A stretch of DNA of 64,000 nucleotides from Acinetobacter puyangensis (GTDB lineage: Bacteria > Pseudomonadota > Gammaproteobacteria > Pseudomonadales > Moraxellaceae), in NCBI RefSeq assembly GCF_900096995.1, contig NZ_OANT01000007.1:1-64000 (forward strand), in the 5' to 3' direction. Position numbers and translations under genes: made by a program. Under the pieces are notes generated by a model. That model did not search any database. It saw only the letters and a list, made by a program, of their open reading frames with translations, and was not told where the DNA came from. How positions within the stretch are numbered: position 1 is the first letter of the stretch; each line of letters begins with the position of its first letter. Positions 43,867 to 54,756 of the stretch are shown one piece after another.

Positions 43867-44442
43867 ATGACAAAGTTAGAGATCAGCGCCTTTATTTTGA
43901 ATGTGCTTGGCGTATGGCTGACATCAATGCAATATCGTATTTGCTGGATCATCAATATTGTTGCGGTTGCGCTCTATGTCATGATTTTTTATCAGGTCAA
44001 ACTCTATGCCGATGCCATGCTGCAAGGGATATTTGTTCTGTTGCAGTGTTATGGTTGGTATAGCTGGTCAACCCAAAAAATGTCCAGTCAATATAGTGTA
44101 TCCAGTATTGGCAAAACCACATTGTTAAGCAGTTTGCTTCTGGGCTTATTCACGGGTCTTTTACTCGGATTTTTATTCCATCGCTATACAGATGCTGCAT
44201 TACCATGGCTGGATTCTTTGCTGGCCGCCTTTAGTCTGGTGGCGAGTTTCTGGGTCGCCAAAAAGTACATAGAAAGCTGGGCCTTATGGTGTGTACTTGA
44301 TGTGATGTATGTTTGCATGTATCTGAGTAAATCCTTATATCTCACCTCCTTCTTATACTTTATTTTTATCTTATTGGCGCTCAATGGCTGGCGTATGTGG
44401 CGCTATAAGATGCAAAAGGCTGCATATGGTCCAGTGACATGA
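43867..44442 (+). CDS. PnuC/PnuT-family vitamin transporter
   Basis: A 191-residue inner-membrane protein with about seven hydrophobic helices and the family blocks LNVLGVWLTSMQYRICWIIN, VKLYADAMLQ and YGWYSW, followed late by LDVMYVCMYLSKSLYLTSFL. PnuC proteins import nicotinamide riboside by facilitated diffusion with phosphorylation as the trap; PnuT relatives import thiamine. The gene lies 19 bases after the TonB receptor. Which vitamin is moved cannot be settled by eye. The THI5-like protein and rhodanese tilt towards thiamine, while the e(P4)-type phosphatase also fits the Haemophilus NMN to nicotinamide riboside route. Confidence 0.85.
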   Translation: MTKLEISAFILNVLGVWLTSMQYRICWIINIVAVALYVMIFYQVKLYADAMLQGIFVLLQCYGWYSWSTQKMSSQYSVSSIGKTTLLSSLLLGLFTGLLLGFLFHRYTDAALPWLDSLLAAFSLVASFWVAKKYIESWALWCVLDVMYVCMYLSKSLYLTSFLYFIFILLALNGWRMWRYKMQKAAYGPVT

Positions 44443-44475
44443 TGCAGTTAAATTAGGATCCAATGGAAAGATACA

Positions 44476-45273
44476 ATGCAATATACTCAACTGATTTCAC
44501 ATATGTTCGGTACGCGGTTTAAATCCTGTTTTATGCTTCTGTTGACAGGCACATTGTGTATCTCTGCGCATGCCGATCTTTCCATGCAGGGAACCACCAT
44601 TTGTGCTGCCAAGGCCTATGAGATGAGCCTGAAATATCAGCAACAATCTGCCGAGATACAGGCGCTACAATTGCAGGCTTACCAGATTGCAACACTGCGC
44701 TTGCAGCATATTCTGGACCGATCTCCCAAGGTGAAAAATCTGGCAATTGTCATCGATTTAGATGAAACCGTACTGGATAACAGTGATTTTCTGGTCAGCA
44801 ATATTCAGCATTGTATTGACTATACCGAGTGGACCACATGGAGTGAGTGGGAGAAAAATGGTCAGCCGAAATTGATTGCGGGCAGTCTGGATTTTCTCAA
44901 CTTTGCATCACAGCATCAGGTGGCTATTTTTTATGTGTCTGATCGTTCCGAGCAATATCGTGCAGCTACGCTTAATAGCTTAAAACGCCTAGGCTTACCC
45001 CAAGCTAGCAATGATCATGTTTTACTCTATGGTAAAAGCAAGGAACAACGTCGACAATCGATTGCCCAAAACCATCAAATTGTCTTATTGATTGGCGACA
45101 CCTTACATGATTTTTCACAGGATTTTAATCAGCAACAGTCCAAAAGAGAAAGACAAGCAATGATTGAAAAAAATCAGTCCCGCTTTGGACAGGATTGGAT
45201 TATGTTGCCAAATACCAGTTATGGGGCATGGAGTAAGGATGCTTTTACCGAGATGGATAGACCTGAAAATTAA
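44476..45273 (+). CDS. Periplasmic HAD acid phosphatase, lipoprotein e(P4)/class C type
   Basis: A 265-residue protein with an N-terminal signal peptide (FMLLLTGTLCISAHA) and the HAD motif DLDETVLDNS near residue 95, with YVSDRSEQYR (motif II) and GDTLHDFS (motif IV), as in class C acid phosphatases and the e(P4) 5'-nucleotidase. No lipobox is clear, since the only Cys in the signal (TLCISA) is followed by a normal cleavage site, so it is probably soluble. Such enzymes dephosphorylate NMN, nucleotides or thiamine phosphates in the periplasm so that the free compound can be imported. It is the last gene of the operon, 34 bases after PnuC. Confidence 0.85.
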   Translation: MQYTQLISHMFGTRFKSCFMLLLTGTLCISAHADLSMQGTTICAAKAYEMSLKYQQQSAEIQALQLQAYQIATLRLQHILDRSPKVKNLAIVIDLDETVLDNSDFLVSNIQHCIDYTEWTTWSEWEKNGQPKLIAGSLDFLNFASQHQVAIFYVSDRSEQYRAATLNSLKRLGLPQASNDHVLLYGKSKEQRRQSIAQNHQIVLLIGDTLHDFSQDFNQQQSKRERQAMIEKNQSRFGQDWIMLPNTSYGAWSKDAFTEMDRPEN

Positions 45274-45301
45274 ACCCAGATCTGATTTAAAGTCCTAAAA
45301 A

Positions 45302-45335
45302 ATCCGGAAATTTATTCCATATAAAAGTTCCGGAT
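45302..45335 (-). terminator. Terminator shared by convergent phosphatase and arylsulfatase genes
   Basis: ATCCGGAA (45302-45309) pairs with TTCCGGAT (45328-45335), with an inner TTTAT/ATAAA pair. On the minus strand six T follow directly, so it is an efficient terminator for the arylsulfatase gene; it may also stop the plus-strand operon. Confidence 0.75.
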
Positions 45336-45354
45336 GCTTGGTTTGGATTAATTG

Positions 45355-47037
<1,683 letters not shown>

Positions 47038-47195
47038 TCAATAGAGGCTATTAATGTTTTATCAATGAAATGCGGGGTAGGCTAAAATTCAATAGACATT
47101 GTTATTATTGATGTTTTAAACGCAATGTTCTGTAAGTCAAATGACAGTTATATGAACAATATTAGATATTAATATCATCGATGATGATATAAAGA

Positions 47196-47978
47196 TTATA
47201 GATGAATTAAGGATCTGAGTTTTCCCAGATTTAAAATATGAATCTGATTATATTTGACTTCTGCAATACCCTGTTGTGCTAGCCAGAGTAATTCCTTATT
47301 GATACTTTGGCGTGAGGTGTGTAAAAGCTCGGCAAAGTTTTCTTGGGAAAGTTTAATATTTAACGTGGTGTCTTGTTTGTCCTGATAGGAAAAGTATTCC
47401 ACCAGTAGTAACAGATGACGTGCAAGACGGCCACGTAATGACTGCGTAGACTGATGATAAAAATCATCAAATAATAAGTGGTTACGATTGCAGATCAGTT
47501 CCAGTACTGCCAGTGAAACCTGATGATTTTGTTTTAAGATCGAATAAAAAATATGACCGGGAATCGTTGCAATCACGGTGGCATCATGGGCCACATGATC
47601 ATGGGTTAAATTCAGGCGTGAGATCAGTGGTACAATATTAATCAGGCAACCAGCAGGAATAAAGCGATGCACAATTTGTTTGCCGTCGGCTATATGCCAG
47701 GCCAGTTTAATGCTGCCTCTAAGAATCAAAGTTAATTCATTACATGAGGTATTTTTATGAAATATCATCTCATTACTATGATATCGGCTAATTTTTAAAT
47801 GTTTAAAAATCTCTTGTTGTTGTTCCGGCGTGCATAATTGAATCAATTTATAATTTAATAGGAATTCCTGTGCAGTGTGTTGCAAGCTTTTATTCTGAAA
47901 TTGAATAGGTGCGGGTAATGTCGTGAATTTTTTTTCGATCTTCGGATAAGCTGATTCCAGATGTGCAGTTTTAAGCAT
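47196..47978 (-). CDS. Crp/Fnr-family regulator 1 of the sulfate-ester island
   Basis: A 260-residue regulator with a cyclic-nucleotide-binding-like beta barrel (about 75-175) and a C-terminal Crp-type winged helix (ISQENFAELLHTSRQSINKELLWLAQQGI-like region). I start it at the ATG at 47978 with AGGAG seven bases upstream; the longer frame to 48146 would read 56 untypical residues through the promoter region. The barrel lacks the arginine-rich cAMP loop and the Cys cluster of Fnr, so the signal is unknown. It lies between arylsulfatase and the divergent AtsK gene, hence a local sulfur regulator is likely. A paralogue is at 54757. Confidence 0.85.
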   Translation of the reverse strand: MLKTAHLESAYPKIEKKFTTLPAPIQFQNKSLQHTAQEFLLNYKLIQLCTPEQQQEIFKHLKISRYHSNEMIFHKNTSCNELTLILRGSIKLAWHIADGKQIVHRFIPAGCLINIVPLISRLNLTHDHVAHDATVIATIPGHIFYSILKQNHQVSLAVLELICNRNHLLFDDFYHQSTQSLRGRLARHLLLLVEYFSYQDKQDTTLNIKLSQENFAELLHTSRQSINKELLWLAQQGIAEVKYNQIHILNLGKLRSLIHL

Positions 47979-48137
47979 CGTAATTCTCCTGCATTGAAAA
48001 AGTGGCGAATCATAATAATATGGCGACCAAATCAAAATATGAGAAAGTTTGATTTGTATGGTTTTATACAGGATCAATATCCGATGAAATAAACTCTCAC
48101 AGGATAAATGCCAGATAAAATAATTTCCAACAAGAGA

Positions 48138-48176
48138 ATAAGACAAATCGTGAATGATTGACTATAAGACAAATCG
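48138..48176. promoter_or_regulatory. Tandem 13-bp direct repeats in the divergent regulator/atsK promoter region
   Basis: ATAAGACAAATCG occurs at 48138-48150 and again at 48164-48176, 26 bp apart. The inverse of its core (GATTTGTCT) occurs at 49436-49444 before the binding-protein gene. It may be a regulator site for sulfur control. Confidence 0.45.
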
Positions 48177-48356
48177 AATTGGAATATAAATAAAAAAATG
48201 TGATTAATTTATATTAAATACAGCATATTGCTAATAGAATTTAGCCAAAAAAAAGATATATATAGCATTATTTAATCGGTAAGTTGTCTAGTATTTGACA
48301 GAATAAAGGGGCCTGCGCTTGCATAATAGAAAAAATGCAACGATGAGTGCCATGAA

Positions 48357-49325
48357 ATGAGTGAAGTTATTGAACCTAAAGTAAGTGATAAGGCCGAACA
48401 ACAATTAATTATATCGCCTATTTCGGGTCGTATAGGTGCACAAATTAGCGGTGTAAAATTATCCAGTGCATTGGCGGCAGAAACCGTACAGCAAATTTAT
48501 CAGGCTTTGCTGAAGTATAAGGTGATCTTTTTTAGAAATCAGCAGCATTTAGATGATCAGGAACAGGAAAAATTTGCAGCACTTTTGGGTGAGCCTGTGC
48601 GCCATCCTACTGTGCCGACGGTAGAGGGGACGCAATATTTACTGGAGCTAGATTCCCGTTATGGCGGACGTGCCAATTCATGGCATACCGATGTGACCTT
48701 TGTCGATGCCTATCCAAAACTGAGTATTTTAAGAGGCGTGACCATTCCAGAATTTGGTGGCGATACCACATGGGCCAATACCGAAACGGCCTATGATGAA
48801 TTACCCGAGGTCTTAAAAGAACTGGCCAATCATTTAAGGGCGATTCATAGCAATGATTACGATTATGTTGGCTTAAAGCCCGATGTTGATCCTGATGTAC
48901 TCGCCAAGTATAAAAATATTTTTGCGTCGGTGGTCTATGAAACCGAGCATCCGGTGGTACGGGTTCATCCGGAAACCGGGAAACGTAGTTTATTACTGGG
49001 ACATTTCTTTAAACGCTTTGTTGGTCTGAATGCCCGTGAGTCTAGCCGTATCTACGATGTTTTACAGGACCGGGTGATTCGTCCGGAAAACACGGTGCGC
49101 TGGCGCTGGCAGGCGGGTGACGTTGCCATTTGGGATAACCGTGCAACCCAGCATCTGGCCGTCAATGATTATGGTGATGCACATCGTGTCGTGCGTCGTG
49201 TCACACTGGCAGGTGATGTTCCGGTGGGTGTAGATGGCCGCAACAGCATCACTATTTCGCCCAAAGGCTTGTCGGCGGCGGAACTGGAACAGGCCAAGCG
49301 CGATGCCGTTTTGGCAGCAAAGTAA
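48357..49325 (+). CDS. atsK: 2-oxoglutarate-dependent alkylsulfatase (AtsK type)
   Basis: A 322-residue Fe(II)/2-oxoglutarate dioxygenase of the TauD/TfdA family. The iron ligands are His110 and Asp112 in SWHTDVTF and His266 in NRATQH, with Arg277 as the 2-oxoglutarate ligand. The stretches ELDSRYGGRANSWHTD and DAYPKLSILRGV are close to those I recall for Pseudomonas putida AtsK. AtsK hydroxylates the carbon next to the sulfate ester of medium-chain alkyl sulfates, giving an aldehyde and sulfate in the cytoplasm. It diverges from the Crp/Fnr regulator. The start region is weak (GATGAGTGCC), and an out-of-frame ATG at 48352 precedes it. Confidence 0.9.
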   Translation: MSEVIEPKVSDKAEQQLIISPISGRIGAQISGVKLSSALAAETVQQIYQALLKYKVIFFRNQQHLDDQEQEKFAALLGEPVRHPTVPTVEGTQYLLELDSRYGGRANSWHTDVTFVDAYPKLSILRGVTIPEFGGDTTWANTETAYDELPEVLKELANHLRAIHSNDYDYVGLKPDVDPDVLAKYKNIFASVVYETEHPVVRVHPETGKRSLLLGHFFKRFVGLNARESSRIYDVLQDRVIRPENTVRWRWQAGDVAIWDNRATQHLAVNDYGDAHRVVRRVTLAGDVPVGVDGRNSITISPKGLSAAELEQAKRDAVLAAK

Positions 49326-49504
49326 AGCATCGTTATCATTCCTAGGCATGGGAAGGATTGATTTTTCTACTGCTTTAGCGCGATATCCATCATCACTGGT
49401 TATTCATTTTAATACTTTATTTAGCAGAATATCGTGATTTGTCTACATTGTATTAGGGTGTTTTTCGCTTGATGATGGACGTTTAAATATTTTAAGGAAG
49501 TCCA

Positions 49505-50599
49505 ATGGCGAATAGCATAAAAAACAGAAAATATTTTTGGGTCATTCCATTGTTGATTGTCCTGATTATTTTATTTTTGATTTTTAAACCCAAAAATTCA
49601 TCAGAAAAAACAGTCAATTCAAATCAGCCAGCGAGTCACGTATCGGTGATCCGGATTGCTGTACCGGATTTAAGTTCAAGTGATAGACACAGCAGTGGTA
49701 CTGCGCTGATCGATAATATTTATTTGAATAAATTGCTGGAAAAAGAGTTTGACAAAGATCAGATCAAAATTGAGTGGCAGTTTTTTAAAGGTGCCGGACC
49801 AGTGATTAATGAGGCATTGGCCAATCAACAACTGGATTTTGCCTTTTTAGGCGATCTGGCTGCCATTATTGGCAAGGCTAATCAGATAGATACTCGATTA
49901 TTAGTGGCAACCGTACGTCAATCCAATGGTTATTTGGCCGTACAGCCTAATCAGGGTTATGACAGTCTGGAAAAATTAAAAGGTAAGCGGATCGCAGTAT
50001 GGCAAGGTACAGCATCACAATTATCGTTTAATCAGTTTATCCATCAATATGGATTCAATGAAAAAGATTTTCGTATCATCAATCTTGATCCACCTGCGAT
50101 GAATGCGGCACTGGTCGCCAAGCAAATTGATGCCGGCTGGGGCAGCCTGAGCGTATTGGCATTACAACAAAAAGGGATTGTCGAAATTCCATTATCCTCC
50201 AAACAGGGTGATGGTCAGGCAGGTACTACCGAAGCCGGATTGGTCGGACGTAGTGCCTTTATTCAACAATCTCCAGAGCTGACGCAACGTCTGGTCAATA
50301 TAGTCTTAAAATCGGCACATTGGGTAGCACAGCCAGAGAATCGGGAGGCTGCGATTGAGTTGGTTGCCAATAATGCGAATTATCCCGTTGCCCTGTATGC
50401 ACTCGGTTTCAAGGATCAGGATTTTAAAGTTGTTCATTCACCACTACTGGATCAGGCCTATATTGATCATTACCGTCAAGGTGTAGACAGTGCACTGAAA
50501 GCCCAACTGATTCGACAAACATTCGATGTAGATCAATGGGTAGATCATCAATTTGTGGATCAGGGGATTAAGCAATTGGGATATGAAAATGTCTGGTAG
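49505..50599 (+). CDS. atsR: Sulfate-ester/sulfonate ABC binding protein 1, membrane-anchored (AtsR-like)
   Basis: A 364-residue SsuA/NMT1-type solute-binding protein (IRIAVPDLSSSD, then WQFFKGAGPVINEALANQQL). Instead of a cleavable signal it has one N-terminal hydrophobic helix (VIPLLIVLIILFLIF) after a basic start with no AxA or lipobox site, so the mature protein is probably tethered to the inner membrane facing the periplasm. AAGGAAG precedes the ATG. The genes for permease and ATPase are 11-13 kb downstream at 61195 and 62810. A close paralogue is at 55851. By analogy with P. putida AtsRBC it should bind sulfate esters. Confidence 0.83.
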   Translation: MANSIKNRKYFWVIPLLIVLIILFLIFKPKNSSEKTVNSNQPASHVSVIRIAVPDLSSSDRHSSGTALIDNIYLNKLLEKEFDKDQIKIEWQFFKGAGPVINEALANQQLDFAFLGDLAAIIGKANQIDTRLLVATVRQSNGYLAVQPNQGYDSLEKLKGKRIAVWQGTASQLSFNQFIHQYGFNEKDFRIINLDPPAMNAALVAKQIDAGWGSLSVLALQQKGIVEIPLSSKQGDGQAGTTEAGLVGRSAFIQQSPELTQRLVNIVLKSAHWVAQPENREAAIELVANNANYPVALYALGFKDQDFKVVHSPLLDQAYIDHYRQGVDSALKAQLIRQTFDVDQWVDHQFVDQGIKQLGYENVW

Positions 50600-50649
50600 A
50601 ACAAGCCCACAAAAATGAAAACCAGTGTGTGTAATAAAAATGTGTACTC

Positions 50650-50683
50650 AACATCTATCCAAGCATTACATCGGATAGATGTT
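50650..50683 (+). terminator. Hairpin between binding protein and TauD-type genes
   Basis: AACATCTATCC (50650-50660) is perfectly complementary to 50673-50683. A second hairpin follows (CCATCATG 50702-50709 with 50722-50729). They may attenuate read-through into the dioxygenase gene. Confidence 0.5.
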
Positions 50684-50759
50684 TAAATCGGCAGAATCGC
50701 TCCATCATGGCAGGATAAGGGCATGATGGGGAAAAGTTTAAATGAATGAAGGAGTTATC

Positions 50760-51692
50760 ATGTCAAGTTTAACACAATTGTCCTATAGTATTGAGAATGC
50801 GCCAAAATGGCATGAATCAGTGCTGCAAGGTGTAGAGCAATTAACAGTCGCTCCGATTGCTGATGCGCCTCTGGGTGCTGTGGTAACAGGTCTTGATGCT
50901 AGACAGCCACAAAATGCCCAGACCATTTTAACCCTGAAAAAGGCATTACAGGATCACTTAATTCTGGTGTTTAAACAGCAGAATTTGACGGATGAGCAGC
51001 TATTGGCCTTTGCCAGTTATTTTGGTGCAATTTTTAAACCACCGGTTGATATTCCGGTATTAGCAACGCAAAAAACCGACGGTTTGCCACCGGATGTTGT
51101 GCCTGTATCCAATGCGGTCGGAAAAGGCGACTATACTGGAAACAATGAGCTGACGCCGCATAGTGATCATCACTGGACGCCACAGCCTTCAAGTGGTTCA
51201 TTGTTATATGCTCTTGAAATACCGAGTGATGGTGGGGCGACCAGTTGGTATAATACCGTGCAAGCTTATCAAGATCTCGATGAAGAAACCAAACAGGAAA
51301 TTCGTCAACTCCAGTTGATTACCTATAATCCGTTTTTACGTCACGGGACCGGTGTTTATCCAAAATATCGTTTTTCTAATCAGGAGATTTTAGGCGCCGC
51401 ATTTCCGCATCCCTTGGTACGTACTCATTCTGAAAGTGGTAAGTTGGGGTTGTATCTGGATACCCATACCGAGGTGGAAGTAGTGGGATATGATGATCAA
51501 AAAGGTGCGCAACTGATTGAGCGTTTACGACAACATATTGCACAGCCCAAATATCGCTATGAACATCAGTGGGAAATTGGTGATATTGTATTCTGGGATA
51601 ATCAGTTGACGTTGCATTCACGCACTGCATTTCCGGCAGAACAACGAAGATTATTAAAAAGAGTAAGTCTGGCAGGCGGACGACCTTTTTAA
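50760..51692 (+). CDS. TauD/TfdA-family 2-oxoglutarate dioxygenase
   Basis: A 310-residue Fe(II)/2-oxoglutarate dioxygenase. The iron ligands are His134 and Asp136 (TPHSDHHW) with the distal His in DNQLTLHSR, and the Arg ligand lies in EQRRLLKR. I start it at the ATG at 50760 with AAGGAG upstream; the earlier ATG at 50742 adds six residues and lacks a site. It is clearly different from the AtsK-like enzyme (DVTF region absent, longer N-terminus) and from E. coli TauD, so its substrate may be another sulfonate or sulfate ester. It sits between a binding protein and a TonB receptor gene, so sulfur release is the best guess. Confidence 0.85.
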   Translation: MSSLTQLSYSIENAPKWHESVLQGVEQLTVAPIADAPLGAVVTGLDARQPQNAQTILTLKKALQDHLILVFKQQNLTDEQLLAFASYFGAIFKPPVDIPVLATQKTDGLPPDVVPVSNAVGKGDYTGNNELTPHSDHHWTPQPSSGSLLYALEIPSDGGATSWYNTVQAYQDLDEETKQEIRQLQLITYNPFLRHGTGVYPKYRFSNQEILGAAFPHPLVRTHSESGKLGLYLDTHTEVEVVGYDDQKGAQLIERLRQHIAQPKYRYEHQWEIGDIVFWDNQLTLHSRTAFPAEQRRLLKRVSLAGGRPF

Positions 51693-51717
51693 ATCTTTAA
51701 AACCATATTAAAAATAG

Positions 51718-51757
51718 GGTTTATTCATTATGTATAAATGGTGAATAAACCTTTTTT
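51718..51757 (+). terminator. Rho-independent terminator after TauD-type gene
   Basis: GGTTTATTCA (51718-51727) is perfectly complementary to 51742-51751, followed directly by six T. Confidence 0.85.
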
Positions 51758-51789
51758 GTAGGGAAGCCTGTATTATTTTAAAACCAATA

Positions 51790-52029
51790 CACCAATCTCA
51801 ACTTATTTAAGAATATCATTTTTCACTAAAACGCTAATAATATTATGTTTTTGCAATTTTGGTTGCCTACGGCAACCAAAATTGCAAGGGGCTTTGGGGG
51901 GCATACGCCCCCAAAGCCCCTCCCTCGCCGAGCCGCCAAAGGCGGTGAGGCGAGCAATATTTGTGTAAAATTAACAATTTTAAATTATTTATTAATCAGT
52001 TAATAATGAATTAAAGTTGAGATTGACGT
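51790..52029. repeat. MITE-like dispersed repeat, copy B (fuller)
   Basis: About 240 bases with 12-bp inverted ends (CAATCTCAACTT at 51793-51804, complement at 52014-52025) and flanked by an exact 8-bp duplication AACCAATA (51782-51789 and 52030-52037). The middle is GC-rich with three nested hairpins (around GGTTGCC, GGCATACGCC and GCCGCCAAAGGCGG). No coding frame. Copy A is at 29301-29518. Confidence 0.8.
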
Positions 52030-52247
52030 AACCAATATAATGCATGATTAGATTTAGAATAAATACATCTAATATTTTAAAAAAACTATATATCTTTATA
52101 TTTGATATCTTATGCTGAATAAAGCGCTGAATGTGTCGGTGATTTGACAGCTTTTTAATCATTTTTTTTAAACAATATCATCCAAGCATTTTTTGATTTT
52201 TGCCTGCGCGATATGGAGATGAATCTTCAATAGCCAAGGAAATTTTT

Positions 52248-54704
52248 ATGAGGTCGTTGATGGAAAAGATGAAAGCGAAATTTAATTTGGGGAACGCAAT
52301 ACAGCCGAGTCAACTGGCACAATCCATCGCATGGATTCTCTTGGGTTGCACAACATCAACTATGGTGCTGGCACAAGATGAGGTGCAGCAAACACCGCAG
52401 AGCGGGATCGTACAACAACCGGTCAATGAAGCAGATGTGGTTAAACTGGACGCTGTGGTGGTGACAACGCGTCGTCGTGAAGAAAAGGCGCAGGATGTGC
52501 CTACACCGATTAGTATTTTAAGTGGTCAGACTTTGGAATCCCAACGTTTAAGTCGGGTTGAGGATTTACAACAAGCACTACCTAGCTTGAATGTGGCCTT
52601 TCAGAATCCACGCCAATCCAGTGTTGCGATACGTGGTCTGGGCAATAATCCGGCCAGCGATGGATTGGAAGCCAGTGTCGGGGTGTATCTGGATAATGTT
52701 TATCTGGGGCGTCCCGGCATGGTGGTATTTGATATTTTGGATGTTGCGCAACTGGAATTATTACGCGGACCACAAGGCACTTTATTTGGTAAAAATACCA
52801 CTGCGGGTTTACTCAATATCACCTCTAAAGCACCGACATTCTATCCGGACAATACGCTGGAACTTTCTGCTGGGGAAAGAAACTATTTTCAGGCCAAAGG
52901 CAGTTTATCGGATGCTTTAACGGAAACCGTTGCCGGACGTTTTTCCTTTTATAAAACCGTACAGGATGGGTTTATTGAAAATGTCGCTCAACCTGATGCG
53001 GATAAGTTAAATGATATTGATCGTCAAGGGGTGCGTGGACAGATCTTATGGCAACCCAGTGATAACTTTAATTTACGCTGGATTGCCGATTATCATGAAG
53101 AAGATGATCAGCAGGGGATGACAGTCACTTATTCCAGAGGACCGACCTTTACCCACCGCGAGTATGGTGCCAATTATAATCAGTATCTAAGTAATGTTGC
53201 CCAGGCTGGCGGTGATACCCAGATTCTGAACTGGAAGGATAAAAAGATTTCAGCGGATGCCAGTCAACGCATGCAGGTTAACCAAGGTGGAACCTCGGCT
53301 GAGGCCAACTGGACACTGGATAGCGGTAAAAAGTTAACCTCGATTAGTGCTTATCGGTTCTGGAATTTTACCCCGACTAACAGCGACAACACCACCGCAG
53401 ATGCCATTCGCAATACCGGTGTTGCGGTTGAAGACAAACAGTATTCACAGGAATTGCGTCTGGCTTCCGCCAGCAATCCAACTTTTGATTGGGTGACAGG
53501 TTTATATTATTTCCAGCAAAATCTAACCAATCATTCCTTTACCTATTATGGTGATGCTGCGGATCCTTTGCTGTTTTATCAAAATGAAGTTTTACGACCA
53601 GGGGTTGCCAACAATAATGCAAATATTCTAAATAATCGTGAAACCCATACTTATGGCTATGCTGATACCAAAAGCTATGCGGTATTTGGTCAAGGGACAT
53701 GGCATGCTGCACCAAAACTGGATATTACCGCCGGTGGTCGGATCACTTATGAAGATAAAGAAGCCCGAGTCAATCGTCTTGCACCGATAGGCGGTGTGAA
53801 TACGAATTATCAGACGGTGCTTAATAATCAGATTGGTGCTTATGATTCAGGAAAATTGACCATCAGTGATACCAGTTATTCCGGATTATTGACTGCAAGT
53901 TATAAAATTAATCCCAACAATTTATTCTATGCGACGTATTCGCATGGTGAAAAATCTGGTGGTTTTAATTTAGCCGTAGGCACAGCACCAAGTGTAGGTG
54001 CAGATTCACTGAAAGTTGATCCGGAAATCGCAGATAACTATGAAATCGGTTTAAAACAAACCTTGTGGAATAACCGTTTACAACTAAATAGTAATCTATT
54101 CTGGGTCGATGTTAAAGATTACCAAACCACAGGCACACAGCAGATTGGTACCAATTATGTCAGTGTGCTGGATAATGCCGGTAAAGTTCGCAGTCGTGGC
54201 GCAGAAATAGATGCCACCATTCGTCCGATTCAGGGATTAACGGTGAATGTTAATGGTTCATGGAATGATGCTAAATACACCAAGTATGAAGGCGCACCTG
54301 CACCCTCTGCGGTCTCGATCCCGACTGGTGTGGCGTATCAGGATTTAACCGGACAACGAGTGTATGGTGTGCCGGAATGGATAGCCAATGTGAACTTCCG
54401 CTATGATTTAAAGCACAAAAATCGCTGGCAGCCTTATATCGCAGGTAGTTATTCATGGCGGGACTGGTCATATGGCAATCTGGATAATGCCAAGGAAAGT
54501 ATTATTGATGCCTATGGTCTTCTTAATGCCAGTGTTGGGACACGTTATAATATTGGGGAGAATCAACTGGATGTGTCCTTATGGGCAAAAAATCTGACCG
54601 ATAAAACTTATGTGACCAATGTATTTAACTGGATGAATGGTTCTTCTGGGGCGATTCTGGGACAGCCAAGAACGATTGGTGCGACTTTGAAGTTGAGTTT
54701 TTAA
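52248..54704 (+). CDS. TonB-dependent receptor of the sulfate-ester island (paralogue of 34877)
   Basis: An 818-residue outer-membrane receptor. It has a signal peptide (SIAWILLGCTTSTMVLAQ), a TonB box-like segment (DAVVVTTRRREEK), a plug (RQSSVAIRGLGNNPASDGLE, then LELLRGPQGTLFGKNTTAG) and a barrel ending in LKLSF. I start it at the ATG at 52248 with AAGGAAAT upstream; the longer frame to 52200 has a TTG start. It is a clear paralogue of the receptor at 34877. In this island it is best seen as the outer-membrane gate for sulfate esters or sulfonates, which would be too large or scarce for porins. A siderophore ligand cannot be excluded. Confidence 0.87.
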   Translation: MRSLMEKMKAKFNLGNAIQPSQLAQSIAWILLGCTTSTMVLAQDEVQQTPQSGIVQQPVNEADVVKLDAVVVTTRRREEKAQDVPTPISILSGQTLESQRLSRVEDLQQALPSLNVAFQNPRQSSVAIRGLGNNPASDGLEASVGVYLDNVYLGRPGMVVFDILDVAQLELLRGPQGTLFGKNTTAGLLNITSKAPTFYPDNTLELSAGERNYFQAKGSLSDALTETVAGRFSFYKTVQDGFIENVAQPDADKLNDIDRQGVRGQILWQPSDNFNLRWIADYHEEDDQQGMTVTYSRGPTFTHREYGANYNQYLSNVAQAGGDTQILNWKDKKISADASQRMQVNQGGTSAEANWTLDSGKKLTSISAYRFWNFTPTNSDNTTADAIRNTGVAVEDKQYSQELRLASASNPTFDWVTGLYYFQQNLTNHSFTYYGDAADPLLFYQNEVLRPGVANNNANILNNRETHTYGYADTKSYAVFGQGTWHAAPKLDITAGGRITYEDKEARVNRLAPIGGVNTNYQTVLNNQIGAYDSGKLTISDTSYSGLLTASYKINPNNLFYATYSHGEKSGGFNLAVGTAPSVGADSLKVDPEIADNYEIGLKQTLWNNRLQLNSNLFWVDVKDYQTTGTQQIGTNYVSVLDNAGKVRSRGAEIDATIRPIQGLTVNVNGSWNDAKYTKYEGAPAPSAVSIPTGVAYQDLTGQRVYGVPEWIANVNFRYDLKHKNRWQPYIAGSYSWRDWSYGNLDNAKESIIDAYGLLNASVGTRYNIGENQLDVSLWAKNLTDKTYVTNVFNWMNGSSGAILGQPRTIGATLKLSF

Positions 54705-54712
54705 TCATAAAA

Positions 54713-54750
54713 GATCAGCCGGAATCTATCATATTTGATTCTGACTGATC
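54713..54750. terminator. Bidirectional terminator between convergent receptor and regulator genes
   Basis: GATCAGCCGGAATC (54713-54726) pairs with GATTCTGACTGATC (54737-54750) apart from two wobble or mismatch positions. A- and T-rich flanks lie on both sides. Confidence 0.6.
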
Positions 54751-54756
54751 CTTGCT

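Noticed and set aside
47040..47110. Similarity of GTAGGCTAAAATT to the MITE at 37411
   Set aside because: Only about 13 bases match and no inverted ends are present; it is most likely chance or a very old trace.
47979..48146. N-terminal extension of the first Crp/Fnr regulator
   Set aside because: The 56 extra residues are hydrophobic and untypical, and a strong AGGAG precedes the ATG at 47978; the stretch is promoter DNA.
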